Origin: Papaver somniferum
Lineage: Eukaryota > Streptophyta > Magnoliopsida > Ranunculales > Papaveraceae
DNA length: 64,000 nucleotides
Reading direction: 5' to 3'
Assembly (NCBI RefSeq): GCF_003573695.1
Contig: NC_039359.1
Location: forward strand, 90,314,566-90,378,565
This document shows, in pieces, positions 33,600-43,735 of the stretch (position 1 is the stretch's first letter; every line of letters begins with the position of its first letter). Below the pieces are notes generated by a model. That model was not told the origin of the DNA and ran no database searches. It saw nothing but the letters and a program-made list of their open reading frames with translations. The translations under genes and the position numbers were made by a program.

Positions 33600-36299
33600 A
33601 TGGAGAAGACGCAGGAAGCAGGAAAGTCCAAAGCTTTGTCAAAAGAAACACCCCGGACAACCCCGATCATCACCCGAAGCAAACAGAAAGGAGATAAAAC
33701 TAAAATGACCAATCGAAGGCATGATACCGCAGAAATCACTTCACCCATGAACGCTAATTCCGTTGCAGTGGCGGCTCTCAGAGCAGCAACGATAAAATAC
33801 GGGGAAGCTGCGGTAGTCCCGAAGGCTGCGGAGGCTAGCAATACCTTCGCCATGAGTCAACTTAACCAACCAAGGGAAAGGGTGGATGAATCCAGAACAT
33901 TCCAACCCGCGCATCTGCTAACCTTTGGAATGCCGCTAACAAATAACCAGAATCAAACCATACCGGCGGCTCTGGCACCGCAGAGGGGCGCTCACTCCAA
34001 TTTGGAAACACCAGCAACAGAAGCTGAACCCCTGCCACCTTTAGTACAGACCATGGAGGAGGGCGACGCCATGGTTGTAGCGGCACGCGCGGGGACTCCC
34101 AATCAGGGGTCCAACCAATCACACCAACTAATGGCTGAGCTCGAGGAACTGAGGAGGAACCAACAGGTTTACGCAGAAGCTGTAGCTCTGTTGGCCAGAG
34201 AAAATCAAGATTTAAAGGAGCGGATTGCTCTAAGCACAAAGACCAGCCAACAACTTGATGAAGCAAGCTCCAAAGCACCAGAGCCAAACCAAGACTGTAG
34301 AGTCGTCCTAGCGACTAATGAAGACGCGACAAGGAGACGTAGCGTATCCGACCCGGATTATGACGATGGAGAGTCAGACGGAAATGAGCTGAAGAATTTA
34401 GAGCACCAACGCGCAATGGAGGAACTGCGGGATGAGATGATGGCAGAGATCAGGCAATTGAAAAATAAACAAGGTGGGGGAAGGTTAGAAGAGGTCATGA
34501 GAGAAGCTAACTCCACGCCCCTAACGCATCGCTTGGCCAACACCCCTATTCCCCTGAAATACCCTGTCCCGACGTTCGAATGCTATGATGGGTCCAGCGA
34601 CCCTGCTGCACATGTGCGGTACTACAACCGTGTCTTAGCTAGATGGGGACAGAACGACGCCGTACTCTGTAGATACTTCCCGTCAAGCTTGAAGGGATCG
34701 GCGTTATCATGGTTTGATAATCTGCCACCAAACTCCATACACTCATACGACCAACTTGCAGAGAAATTCTTAAGAACATACATGTACAACAAGACTGTAA
34801 ACACCGGGATGGATAAGCTCTTTTCACTAGCAATCGGCTACAAGGAAACCACGAGGGAATACACAAACAGATGGCATAGGATCTGCCAAGCCATAGGAAG
34901 CGTGGACCCAGTGGTAAGCATCAATTGCTATAAATGGGGCTTAGACCGAATGAGTCCCCTATTTGTTGAAATTCACGGGAGCGTGCCCAAGACGGAAGGC
35001 GATCTCCGAATAATTATCGAGAAGCACGCTCGACTTGAAGAAATTCAACGGGAAAACCCGAGGGCATATCCGCAGAGGTCTCATCGCACCAATTCAGCAG
35101 AACAAACCAATGGGGCCAAAAGGGGTTGCTCAGATGAGAGACCTCACGAAGATAGAAAGGAACGGAGGGATGAACGAAGAACAGGCGACCGAAAATTCAA
35201 AGATCAAGTTTACACGAAACTCAACGCTAGCTATGCTCGTATCCTACGAGAGATCAAAGGGAGGGAAAACTTAGAATGGCCATGGTCTAAGGGAAAGCAA
35301 CCCCCGAGATCCGAGAAGTCTAAAGATTACTGTGAGTATCACTGTTTCAACAGACACCAGACCGACAAATGCAAGAACCTTAAAATAATGATCCAAAAAT
35401 TAATTGATGCGGGAGAGCTCAAACATTACATACGGAAGGAGGTTACCGAGGACAGATCCAAACGAACCAAACCACTTCAACTTCCGGAAGAAAACCGAAC
35501 AATCAACACCATCTCGTGTTCCGAAGCCACAGGACCCTCACTCACAGCACAGATTGGAAAAAGGTTACGGAAGCAATTCGAAGATCGCTGCGAGTTATAT
35601 AAGGTCGATGGGATAACAGTGGACGAACATGAAAAATGGATGGAATTTCCTGTCATCTTCGATGCCGAGGATATCGAAGAAGATATGGAAGACCATAACG
35701 ATCCCTTGGTCCTAACATTACCAATAGCTGGATGTAACCTCAAAAAGATCCTCATAGACGGGGGAAGCTCTGTGAATGTCCTATTCTATGATGCATTCAA
35801 GCGGATGAAGCTCCATGATGAACAATTGATGACCTCTTATCACACCATCTACGGATTCAATGGAGCGGCCACGAAGCCCTTGGGAGACATTGTGTTACAG
35901 GTTAACGCAGGGCCCATGAAGCTGGATACCCGATTCAGTGTGGTGGATACCCCTTCCCCCTACAATGCCATTATTGGACGACAATGGGTACACAAGCTCA
36001 AAGGAGTTGCGGAAACATACCACCAGTACCTCAGATTTCCAACACCTGAGGGAATCATGGAGATCAAGGGAGATCGAATCGCTACACGAGAATGCCAGGC
36101 CACTCAGGATCATATCAACAATGAGCAAGAAGAACAGCGAAAAATCCGAAGAGTAAGAAATCAAGAAACCACGAAAGAGAAAGCCGTAGACCTATTCCTT
36201 AAGGAAACTACAGGAAAAGGCTTGACGAAAGAGGGTAATGTCCGAGGCTCGGAAACAAGTACCTCAACAATCAACAAAGAGCAGAAACACGCCAAATAG
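33600..36299 (+). CDS. gag: Tat gag-protease, copy 2, open frame of 899 aa
   Basis: Gag forms the particle and the protease matures it. The ATG at 33600 follows an in-frame GTG. Residues 1-300 are Ala/Gln/Glu-rich with a coiled-coil-like part. The retrotransposon-gag core spans about residues 320-470 (VPTFECYDGSSDPAAHVRYY, FPSSLKGSALSWFDNLPP, LAEKFLRTYMYNK). A charged stretch follows, then a Tat-type zinc motif (CEYHCFNRHQTDKC, about residue 580). In this motif Arg replaces the Gly found in copy 1. The protease follows, with ILIDGGSSVNVL (about residue 720) and a NAIIGRQWVHKLKG block. The frame ends at TAG 36297-36299, whose context favours readthrough into pol. The two copy 1 nonsense codons are sense codons here. 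Confidence 0.9.
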   Translation: MEKTQEAGKSKALSKETPRTTPIITRSKQKGDKTKMTNRRHDTAEITSPMNANSVAVAALRAATIKYGEAAVVPKAAEASNTFAMSQLNQPRERVDESRTFQPAHLLTFGMPLTNNQNQTIPAALAPQRGAHSNLETPATEAEPLPPLVQTMEEGDAMVVAARAGTPNQGSNQSHQLMAELEELRRNQQVYAEAVALLARENQDLKERIALSTKTSQQLDEASSKAPEPNQDCRVVLATNEDATRRRSVSDPDYDDGESDGNELKNLEHQRAMEELRDEMMAEIRQLKNKQGGGRLEEVMREANSTPLTHRLANTPIPLKYPVPTFECYDGSSDPAAHVRYYNRVLARWGQNDAVLCRYFPSSLKGSALSWFDNLPPNSIHSYDQLAEKFLRTYMYNKTVNTGMDKLFSLAIGYKETTREYTNRWHRICQAIGSVDPVVSINCYKWGLDRMSPLFVEIHGSVPKTEGDLRIIIEKHARLEEIQRENPRAYPQRSHRTNSAEQTNGAKRGCSDERPHEDRKERRDERRTGDRKFKDQVYTKLNASYARILREIKGRENLEWPWSKGKQPPRSEKSKDYCEYHCFNRHQTDKCKNLKIMIQKLIDAGELKHYIRKEVTEDRSKRTKPLQLPEENRTINTISCSEATGPSLTAQIGKRLRKQFEDRCELYKVDGITVDEHEKWMEFPVIFDAEDIEEDMEDHNDPLVLTLPIAGCNLKKILIDGGSSVNVLFYDAFKRMKLHDEQLMTSYHTIYGFNGAATKPLGDIVLQVNAGPMKLDTRFSVVDTPSPYNAIIGRQWVHKLKGVAETYHQYLRFPTPEGIMEIKGDRIATRECQATQDHINNEQEEQRKIRRVRNQETTKEKAVDLFLKETTGKGLTKEGNVRGSETSTSTINKEQKHAK

Positions 36300-36305
36300 C
36301 AATTA
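36294..36305 (+). promoter_or_regulatory. Probable stop-codon readthrough site between gag-protease and pol
   Basis: AAA TAG CAA TTA fits the UAG-CAR-YYA context known to allow about 5% readthrough in tobamoviruses. Pol is in the same frame, and no other stop occurs between this TAG and the pol stop at 39273. The alternative is that the TAG is an inherited nonsense mutation or that pol starts at ATG 36339. Confidence 0.55.
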
Positions 36306-39275
36306 AAGAGCGCCCCAGTCCTCGGAAACCCAAAGCCTATGTTCACACCAGTGGAACCCACAAAGGAAATCAACATAGGAACGGAAGAAGACCCGAAGAG
36401 GGTCAAAATTGGGACCATCATGGGCGAAGGGAGAGAACATTCCTTAACCAAATTACTTAAGGAATATGCGGATGTGTTCGCCTGGATGTTAGGAGATATG
36501 CCGGGGATTGACCCAAAAGTAGTCCAACATGAGCTACGCATCAAACAGGGCACGCCCCCGTTCAGGCAGAAAATACGAAAAGTGGCTCCAGAATATCATG
36601 AGGCGGTAGAAACGGAACTTCGGAAGCTACTAGATGCAGGATTTATCAAGGAAGTCAAGTACCCTACCTGGATATCCAACATGGTCATTGTTCCTAAGAA
36701 AAATGGAGGGGTTCGAATATGCATCGACTTTACTAATCTCAACAAGGCATGTCCAAAGGACAGTTATCCCCTGCCGAGCATAGATCAACTGGTTGAAGCA
36801 GTTGAAGGATACGAGGAGCTGTCGTTTATGGACGGATACTCTGGTTACAACCAAGTTGCCCTGGCAGAAGAAGATCAGCCACACACAGCATTCTATACAC
36901 CACATGGCCTTTATTGCTATACCAGAATGCCTTTCGGTCTCCGAAACGAAGGGGCAACATACCAAAGGATGGTCTATGCTATCTTCAAACCATGGATCGG
37001 AATAACCCTAGAAGTCTACGTGGACGACATGCTCGTCAAAAGCAAGCTGCGTAAAAATCACCACCAGGACCTGAGGAATATCTTCAATGCAATGAGACAG
37101 CATCACATGAAAGTAAATCCGGAGAAATGTACTTTCGGTGTCACCTCAGGGAAGTTCCTCGGTTATCTGGTGACTAAAAGGGGCATCGAGGTAGACCCAG
37201 CTAAGATTCAAGCCATAGTAGAGATGCCGTCACCAAAGAATCTGAAGGAAGTGCAGAAGCTCAATGGGTCCATAGCAGCGTTGGGCAGATTTATTGCACG
37301 GTCTTCGGACAAGTGCAAACATTTCTTCAATATTCTTAAAAAAGGGAGCAGGTTCGAATGGACCGCCGAATGCGAGGAAGCATTCCAAAAGATCAAAGAA
37401 CATCTGGCTTCAATCCCCATCCTGCAGAAGCCAGACCCTGATGAACTGTTGGCACTGTACATAGCAGCGACGGAGGACGCAGTCAGCGCAGTATTAGTCA
37501 AAACCAATACAAAGATAGAACAGCCTATCTATTACGTCAGCAAGACACTCAATTCCGCGGAAAGAAATTATACTAGGATTGAACAACTCATCCTCGCACT
37601 GGTATGGGCTACCCAAAAACTGAGAACCTACTTCCTAACTCACTTCGTCAGGGTACCATGCAAAGCACCATTGGAAGCGGTCCTCAAAAGCACGGGAAAA
37701 GTGGGCCGAATAGCCAAATGGAACACCCATCTGGACCAATTCAACATCATTCATGAAATTCAACATTCTCAGAAGTCCCAAGTTCTGGCAGATTTCTTAG
37801 CAGACCTCCCTCTAGACAACGACGAAGAGATTAAGGGAATACCGGAAGCCGAGGAAGCAATCAAGGATCCAATGGATATCCTCGAACCTGCGAGTCATAG
37901 ACAATGGGAAGTCTTCGTCGACGGATCTAAAAATAAGGAAGGAGCAGGAATAGGTATTGTCATTATCACCCCAACTGGAGAAAGGATCATACAGGCACTT
38001 AGATTGGAATTCAAAGAGCATACCAATAACATTGTTGAATACGAAGCGGTCGTACATGCCCTACGTATAATAATAGAGATGGGGGTAACCGATGTAAGGC
38101 TGACAAGTGATTCGCAGCTGGTCATACGACAAATTGGGCTCGAGTATAATGTGTACGATGACACCCTTTCAGCTTACATGGCATTGGTCCAAACATTGGC
38201 ATCACAAATCCCGAACATTAAGTTCCGGCACTTATGCAGAAGGGACCTCAGGCACGCGGATGCCCTAGCATACATATCATCCATGCTGAGGGATAAAAAT
38301 GCCGAAGGTATTAAAATAGCAAGGGTATACGAGCCTTCGATTGCATCTCAATTCTCCTTCTCTACCAATCAAGATACGATGGAAGAATATATCGAAGACC
38401 AGGTAGGAGAAGACATCCATAACGACTTTGATGAAGAAGACATCTTGTCAAAAGTAAATCAAGACGAAGATTTCAGCAACGAAGATGACTGGAGGGTGAC
38501 AATACATGCCTTCCTCGACAAAGGAAGCCTACCTGCGGATCGGAAGCAAGCTAGGAAGATGCTCTCCAAAGTGGGAAGATACGATCTTCGGGAGGGGGTC
38601 CTGTATAGAAAATCCTTCCTCGGACCATTACTACGCTGCTTGTCCCGGAAAGAAGGGCATCGAATTCTAAATGATATCCGTTATGGTGACGCAGGGAATC
38701 ATAGCGGTATGAGATCACTAGCTGACAAGGCAAAAACGCAAGGATATTACTGGCCGACCATGATACAAGATGCTGCGAGGATGTCCCGACGATGCGAAGA
38801 ATGTCAGCGCTTCGCGAGAAAAATCCACGCGCCGGCAACAATGTTAAACTCTGTCGATAGCCCGTGGCCATTTGCAAAATGGGGAGTAGACATCGTCGGG
38901 CCTTTCATCGAAGGATCAAGGAAGAGACGATTTTTGATAGTAGCCACGGACTACTTCAGTAAATGGGTGGAGGCTAAGGCCTTGGCCAGGATCAGAGACG
39001 CGGATGTCTTCACTTTCATATTCCAGAACATCATTTGCAGATTTGGTATACCTGCTGAAATTGTATCTGATAACGGCAAGCAATTACAGGGAAAAAATAT
39101 ATACATGCTCTTCGACACCTTCAAAATAAGAAAAAATAAGTCCACCCCCTTATACCCTCAAAGCAACGGACAAGCGGAAGCTACCAACAAGACCCTCGCC
39201 CTTATACTCAAAAAACAATTAGACGAGCATAAGGGAAGATGGTGCGAACAACTGCACAATGTCTTATGGGCATAG
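36300..39275 (+). CDS. pol: Tat pol, copy 2: RT, RNase H, second RNase H, integrase
   Basis: It is open from the gag stop; the first ATG is at 36339 (978 codons, used for numbering). RT: VIVPKKNGGVRICIDF (about 110), MDGYSGYNQV, MPFGLRNEGATYQR and catalytic YVDD (227-230). The first RNase H (about 365-500) has YIAATEDAV and THFVRVPCKAP where catalytic Asp residues would be, so it is degenerate. The second, plant-type RNase H (about 522-650) has VFVDGSKNKEGAGIG, NNIVEYEAVVHAL and TSDSQLV with its Asp/Glu/Asp intact. Integrase: the zinc domain has CEECQRF but Arg (DIRYGDAGNH) in place of the first His. The core has GVDIVGPF, VSDNGKQ and QAEATN with all three acidic residues. The frame ends at TAG 39273-39275 in the LWAYRT motif, so the integrase lacks its C-terminus. 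Confidence 0.92.
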   Translation, partial: QLKSAPVLGNPKPMFTPVEPTKEINIGTEEDPKRVKIGTIMGEGREHSLTKLLKEYADVFAWMLGDMPGIDPKVVQHELRIKQGTPPFRQKIRKVAPEYHEAVETELRKLLDAGFIKEVKYPTWISNMVIVPKKNGGVRICIDFTNLNKACPKDSYPLPSIDQLVEAVEGYEELSFMDGYSGYNQVALAEEDQPHTAFYTPHGLYCYTRMPFGLRNEGATYQRMVYAIFKPWIGITLEVYVDDMLVKSKLRKNHHQDLRNIFNAMRQHHMKVNPEKCTFGVTSGKFLGYLVTKRGIEVDPAKIQAIVEMPSPKNLKEVQKLNGSIAALGRFIARSSDKCKHFFNILKKGSRFEWTAECEEAFQKIKEHLASIPILQKPDPDELLALYIAATEDAVSAVLVKTNTKIEQPIYYVSKTLNSAERNYTRIEQLILALVWATQKLRTYFLTHFVRVPCKAPLEAVLKSTGKVGRIAKWNTHLDQFNIIHEIQHSQKSQVLADFLADLPLDNDEEIKGIPEAEEAIKDPMDILEPASHRQWEVFVDGSKNKEGAGIGIVIITPTGERIIQALRLEFKEHTNNIVEYEAVVHALRIIIEMGVTDVRLTSDSQLVIRQIGLEYNVYDDTLSAYMALVQTLASQIPNIKFRHLCRRDLRHADALAYISSMLRDKNAEGIKIARVYEPSIASQFSFSTNQDTMEEYIEDQVGEDIHNDFDEEDILSKVNQDEDFSNEDDWRVTIHAFLDKGSLPADRKQARKMLSKVGRYDLREGVLYRKSFLGPLLRCLSRKEGHRILNDIRYGDAGNHSGMRSLADKAKTQGYYWPTMIQDAARMSRRCEECQRFARKIHAPATMLNSVDSPWPFAKWGVDIVGPFIEGSRKRRFLIVATDYFSKWVEAKALARIRDADVFTFIFQNIICRFGIPAEIVSDNGKQLQGKNIYMLFDTFKIRKNKSTPLYPQSNGQAEATNKTLALILKKQLDEHKGRWCEQLHNVLWA

Positions 39276-39725
39276 AGGACAACACGAAGGTCCGCTACCG
39301 GGGAATCCCCGTTTCTTCTTACTTATGGAGCTGAAGCAGTCATACCTACGGAAATCCTCATGCCAACCACGAAGACCGAAGCCTGGGAGAAAAACCTCAC
39401 AACGGATATGATGTTAGAAAGGTTGGACGACTTGGAAGGAAGAAGGGAAGTAGCATTGCAAAAGATGGAAAATTATCAACGAAGACTAGCAAGGGAGTAC
39501 AACAAAAAGGTAAAGCTACGAAATTTTGTAGAGGGACAGTATGTGTTGAGAACAATCCCACGATATCAGCAAGAAAAGAAATGGGGAAAGTTAGCACCTA
39601 CATGGGGAGGACCGTTTATGATCCACGACATTGCGGGTAATGGTTCCTACTACCTTCGTAACCTAAAAGGTGAGGTCCTCCGGCATCCTTGGAATGCTAA
39701 ATGGCTCAAACCATACTTCCCATAG
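39276..39725 (+). pseudogene. C-terminal part of Tat integrase, copy 2
   Basis: It continues in the pol frame after the TAG and stays open to 39725 from ATG 39360. VEGQYVLRTIPRYQQEKKW, WGGPFMIHDIAGNGSYYL and HPWNAKWLKPYFP form the usual Tat integrase end. Only the single TAG at 39273 separates it from the core. Confidence 0.85.
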
Positions 39726-40371
39726 AAGCAACGCAGATTTGAATCTGCTGGGAGTGTACCAGAAGAAGAAAGGAGCCTAACCGCCCCACATGTTTCTATC
39801 TCTGGAAGAGGAATTGCAGACCTCAACTTATCAATCAAACAAGCTTTCAAATTATCAAGTCAGTGGAATCTACCTACAATATTGGGGAAAGTAGTTAATC
39901 TACAATCTCTCAGGGCTCCCCCATCAGTGTACATAAGTGTAGGACCAGGGGGAAGGCACCCAGCAGAAAGAGATACCCAACCAATCTTAAGGCAACGGAT
40001 CGACGGAATGGGTGCGTACATATTTTACACTCTATATCCTAGAACGTTGCCCCGGCCCCCACCGTCTGGGAATCCTCTGGCCCAGGATTTGCCAGCGGGG
40101 TGACAGGTCTCAAGACGATCACGAAGGTACCTTCCTTCAGTATCGCACTCAAAAACACTTAACAACTTTTGTTTTGATTTTTCACAAACTTAAAATACAA
40201 ACACTTAAAAACAACATTGTAGGTATATCAAGAAGAGGATTCATTTCACAAAGGGTGATTACAAGAAGTGAACGGCCAAAGCCAAGGATACACAATCAAA
40301 AAACATCCTTGTTACATGGTTACAAAAAATATAATTATGCCGCGGACCCTACAGAACGCTGCGATCTCTAC

Positions 40372-40653
40372 CTAGTTGGCGGTCCCGTCGTCAGGATTAT
40401 TCCGAAGGCTTGATGGGACGCTCCCACCAGAAGAGGGGCCCGAGGAGCTGGGCAATGCAGCAGGAACGGGACGACGAGGATAGTTCTTCACGAGACCATG
40501 TTCATTCCTTAGGCCAAGTTCTATCCTCTCCAGCATCTTGTTCGTCTCCTCAGCCAATTGACAACGAGCCTTATGTTTAATAACTGCTGTCCGCTGTTGG
40601 GCTTGGGATAGTAACGAAGATAGCCGATTCACTTCTCTGGAAGCAGCACCAAC
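40372..40653 (-). pseudogene. Truncated last exon of the antisense gene, copy 2
   Basis: It matches 27710-27991 (exon 5 of the copy 1 antisense gene), including its TAG stop and the Pro/Ser/Gly-rich tail. It breaks off at 40653, so nothing upstream of this exon survives. Confidence 0.9.
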
Positions 40654-41668
40654 AACCCGATTGTATGTGCCCCCTTTCATCCGAAGATTAGTCAAGTAAG
40701 GGTGCACATTCCAATGCGATTATGCATTGGTATAAGGAAATTCCTCATCACATACCTCTTGTCTGTGAACATCATCACGTTCCTTATCATGGGTATTAAA
40801 CCCATCCTCTTCGTTAGGAAGATTGCGAGAAGCAATATCCTCGATTATATCTTGTGCCCAGGATGGTATGTTCCTTGAGCTTGAACCGTCGGGTCAAGAT
40901 ATGCCAGACGAAAGTTTCCCAATGTCTCTTGTTCAAGACATTCTACATGTCCTCTTAGGGTATCCATTCCTTGCTGGAAATGTTTTTCTAAACACTGGTT
41001 TAGATATGCCTCCCGACAGGTTACTATAAGAAGTTTTTCAATCAGAATCTTATTCCTAATTTCTGAATCTTCAAGCAGATTGTTTGAGAATTTCACACTC
41101 AGTAGTCTATTGATGAACTTTATTGCACAAGGCCAATTTTTGTTCCATATAATCTGCCAGATTATTTTGAAGACTGAGTGTTTATCGCTTTCCTTCACAC
41201 ATTCTTACATTTAATTGAACAAAAAGTTCAGTGACATCATTCAGATCGTCAATGACTGTTCCCTTTTCTGAATAGGTTTCAATAAGCTTGAAAAATCTTG
41301 CTAACATCTTACGATATCTAGAACATGGGTCAGCTAGTGAATCTAATCTCTGTTCGTATTCTGAAAAAGACGATTTATCACTAGAAATTGGAGTCGGATC
41401 CAAAATAGATCTCTTGAGTTTCGGATTCAATTCTTTCTGATCAGAAACATGAATTTTAATCAAATTATCAGTCGGAGACTTTTTCTTTGATTTTCGAGAC
41501 CAATTTCCAATGACCTTTTCTGAGACTTTATTCTCATCTTGACATACGTTAACTGAGTTCTTAATAAGTTTAGCCTTGCTTTTCTTATTTTTACTCGTAT
41601 CTTATAGGTTGGATCGCACCAAACACAGATTGTAAGATCTTTTCGTGTTTGCCTGCTCTGATACCAAT
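40654..41668 (-). pseudogene. 5' internal region of an LTR element with an unrecognised ORF
   Basis: Downstream of the primer site on the minus strand, an open stretch without ATG runs from about 41600 to 41182. It is Lys/Ser-rich at first (NWSRKSKKKSPTD). It then has SRYRKMLARFFKLIETYSEKG and NDVTELFVQLNVRMCEGKR. A shifted frame continues at 41198-40845 (IIWQIIWNKNWPCAIKFINRLL). I recognise no copia or gypsy gag, protease or RT. The element may be non-autonomous, or the segment may be a diverged gag. It is cut at 40654 by the Tat copy. Confidence 0.4.
41651..41666 (-). other. Primer-binding site, initiator tRNA-Met type
   Basis: On the minus strand TGGTATCAGAGCAGGC matches the complement of the plant initiator tRNA-Met 3' end (TGGTATCAGAGC). 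It starts 2 bp after the LTR end. Copia elements usually use this primer. Confidence 0.85.
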
Positions 41669-42982
41669 TGAAAAGACGAGGGTACCCAAGTATACCTCTA
41701 TCTAAAACTTTTCCACCTATAAGTCCTTTCTACCGAAAGTGATTGTCTATGGACTGAGTCGAGACAATACAACTAACCGGTATCACACTTCGACTGATCG
41801 TCTATGGATACGAGATCGAGACAATACAATCAACGAAGTGTGTTTACTTGATATTAGGTATGGACTTAACCAAACTCTTAAGGGATAATTTATCAAGTCA
41901 ATAGGAATTAACGTTTGTGTATTTTACTTCTAATTATAATAAATAATTATAATTGCGGAAATAGAAAAGTAAAAGACACAACAAGATTTTGTTAACGAGG
42001 AAACCGCAAATGCAGAAAAACCCTGGGACGTAGTCCAGATTGAATACTCTCAGAATTAAGCCGCTACAAAATCTAAACCAACTTCGTATAGTTTAGACCA
42101 AGCAACTAACTCTATAGATCACTTAGTTTCCTCAGTATCCTTGCGCCTCCAACTTCCAATAAGTCACGCACTTGGAACAATTCCTTGGTTCGTATTCCAA
42201 ACAGTATATGAACAACAAATTTGTTCTGTAACAACTCTTTTCAACCAAGTGATATGATTCTGAAAAAGGTTCTCTCGTTTATCACATAAACACCTTTGTT
42301 GGGTCCTTAGATCTCATTCTTACCAATCACCACAGTGATTGTAAGCCTTACGCAATCAACACTTTTAATCACAAAAAAAAGAGTGTTGATGCCGATATAC
42401 ACAACTATCTAATCAACGATTATCATAAGGATAAATCTGATTGTAGTATGATCCCTTTCCAGCCGAAACAAGTATTGTGCACACCAAATGTCATGAACCC
42501 AAAAAGTCTTCTTGTCTTCAAATCTTCTTTGATCTTCAATAAACACCTGCACACAATCAACTTGAATCTCTTGTGATAATTCGCACACAGAACGGAGTCT
42601 GTTAACGTTGGATTATCACAAGACGTCTTTAGATCTAGAAACAGTTCTAAAGATCCCCGTGGAAACTTCGATCTAGTTTGAGTGAATCTTATATCAGAAG
42701 AGAAGATTCTCAAGAAAAAACCAATTAGGTGCAATCAAAGTTCAACCACCGTTAGTCAATAAAATCAGTCGAAAACTAATAATAAACTGCAATTATCTAG
42801 TTTCCCACCAACGGTACTAATAGAGCTTCTCAATCCCAAAGAAGTCTTTAAACCGAGCGGCCGTAAGCGATTTCTCCTAATTAGGGTACTCTCCACTCCA
42901 ATAGGCGGCTCCACTAGTAATAACACAACTGAGGTAGTTTTGCTGGCTCTGTGGATTAGTTTGGAAGAGAAGAAAACTTCAG

Positions 42983-42990
42983 TATTTATA
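42983..42990 (-). promoter_or_regulatory. TATA box of the minus-strand LTR
   Basis: The complement of TATTTATA reads TATAAATA, about 1.5 kb into the LTR and downstream of the repeat cluster. Transcription would run towards the primer site. Confidence 0.6.
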
Positions 42991-43530
42991 GACAAGGAAG
43001 TTTGGACATCAAGGAATTTCCAAAACCGAATATTCTCAAAGATATGCAATAATCACAGAATCGGTTTTCATAATTCATGGAAAATCTTTGTCTAAATATT
43101 GACCGAGATTCACTTTGAAAAATATGTAATCAGTAAATGCACATTACTAATTATTATTTTCCAAAGATATGTTATTTAGTTGATGGATATTAAATACCAT
43201 ATAAAACCAAGAAACCTTTAATAAAATTTATTCTCAATTAATTTCGATCCTGGGATTCTCCTTAACTATCAAAGAATATCTTTGAACAATTAATGATAAG
43301 AGTTACAACCCGTGTTCAAAGAATGACGACATCCTTACTTTGTAAGTCCTCTTTCATACTTACAATCTTGAAAACGAAAGCATTCGACTGCCAAGAACTA
43401 TTTGATTGATCTTCCTATCAAATCACTAATCATGGGTATCACGGTTCTACCAAAACAAGTTTCGTAACTACCTCCATGTGAGTACCTTGCATAGTCACAC
43501 TAGCTACCAAAATTCGGTTGACTAGTTACT

Positions 43531-43735
43531 AGGATCGGTTCCCCACATATTATGGTAACTATCTGTAATTTGGTGCACATGTGCATAGGATCGGTTCCCC
43601 TCACTACTAAGAACTTGTTGCACATGTTCATAGGATCGGTTCCCCTCACACTAATAACGTGTGGCACCTCTTACAAGGATCGATTCCCCTCTTGCAAATT
43701 TACTTGCACCTCTTACTAGGATCGGTTCCCCTTTC
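43531..43735 (-). repeat. Five spaced direct repeats in the LTR U3
   Basis: AGGATCGGTTCCCC-type units start at 43531, 43587, 43632, 43676 and 43718 (spacing 56, 45, 44 and 42 bp). A weaker sixth (AAGATCGGTT) is at 43792. The flanks share GCACCTCTTAC or GCACATGTTCA blocks. On the transcribed strand the core is GGGGAACCGATCC. Confidence 0.85.

Larger units (their letters stand above)
32224..40653 (+). mobile_element. Tat-lineage retrotransposon, copy 2, 3'-truncated
   Basis: It runs from the shared LTR through primer site (33084), leader, gag-protease and pol. It stops at 40653 inside the last exon of the antisense gene, where an unrelated minus-strand element begins. The first four exons of the antisense gene and a 3' LTR are absent. 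It is the better preserved of the two copies. Confidence 0.9.
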
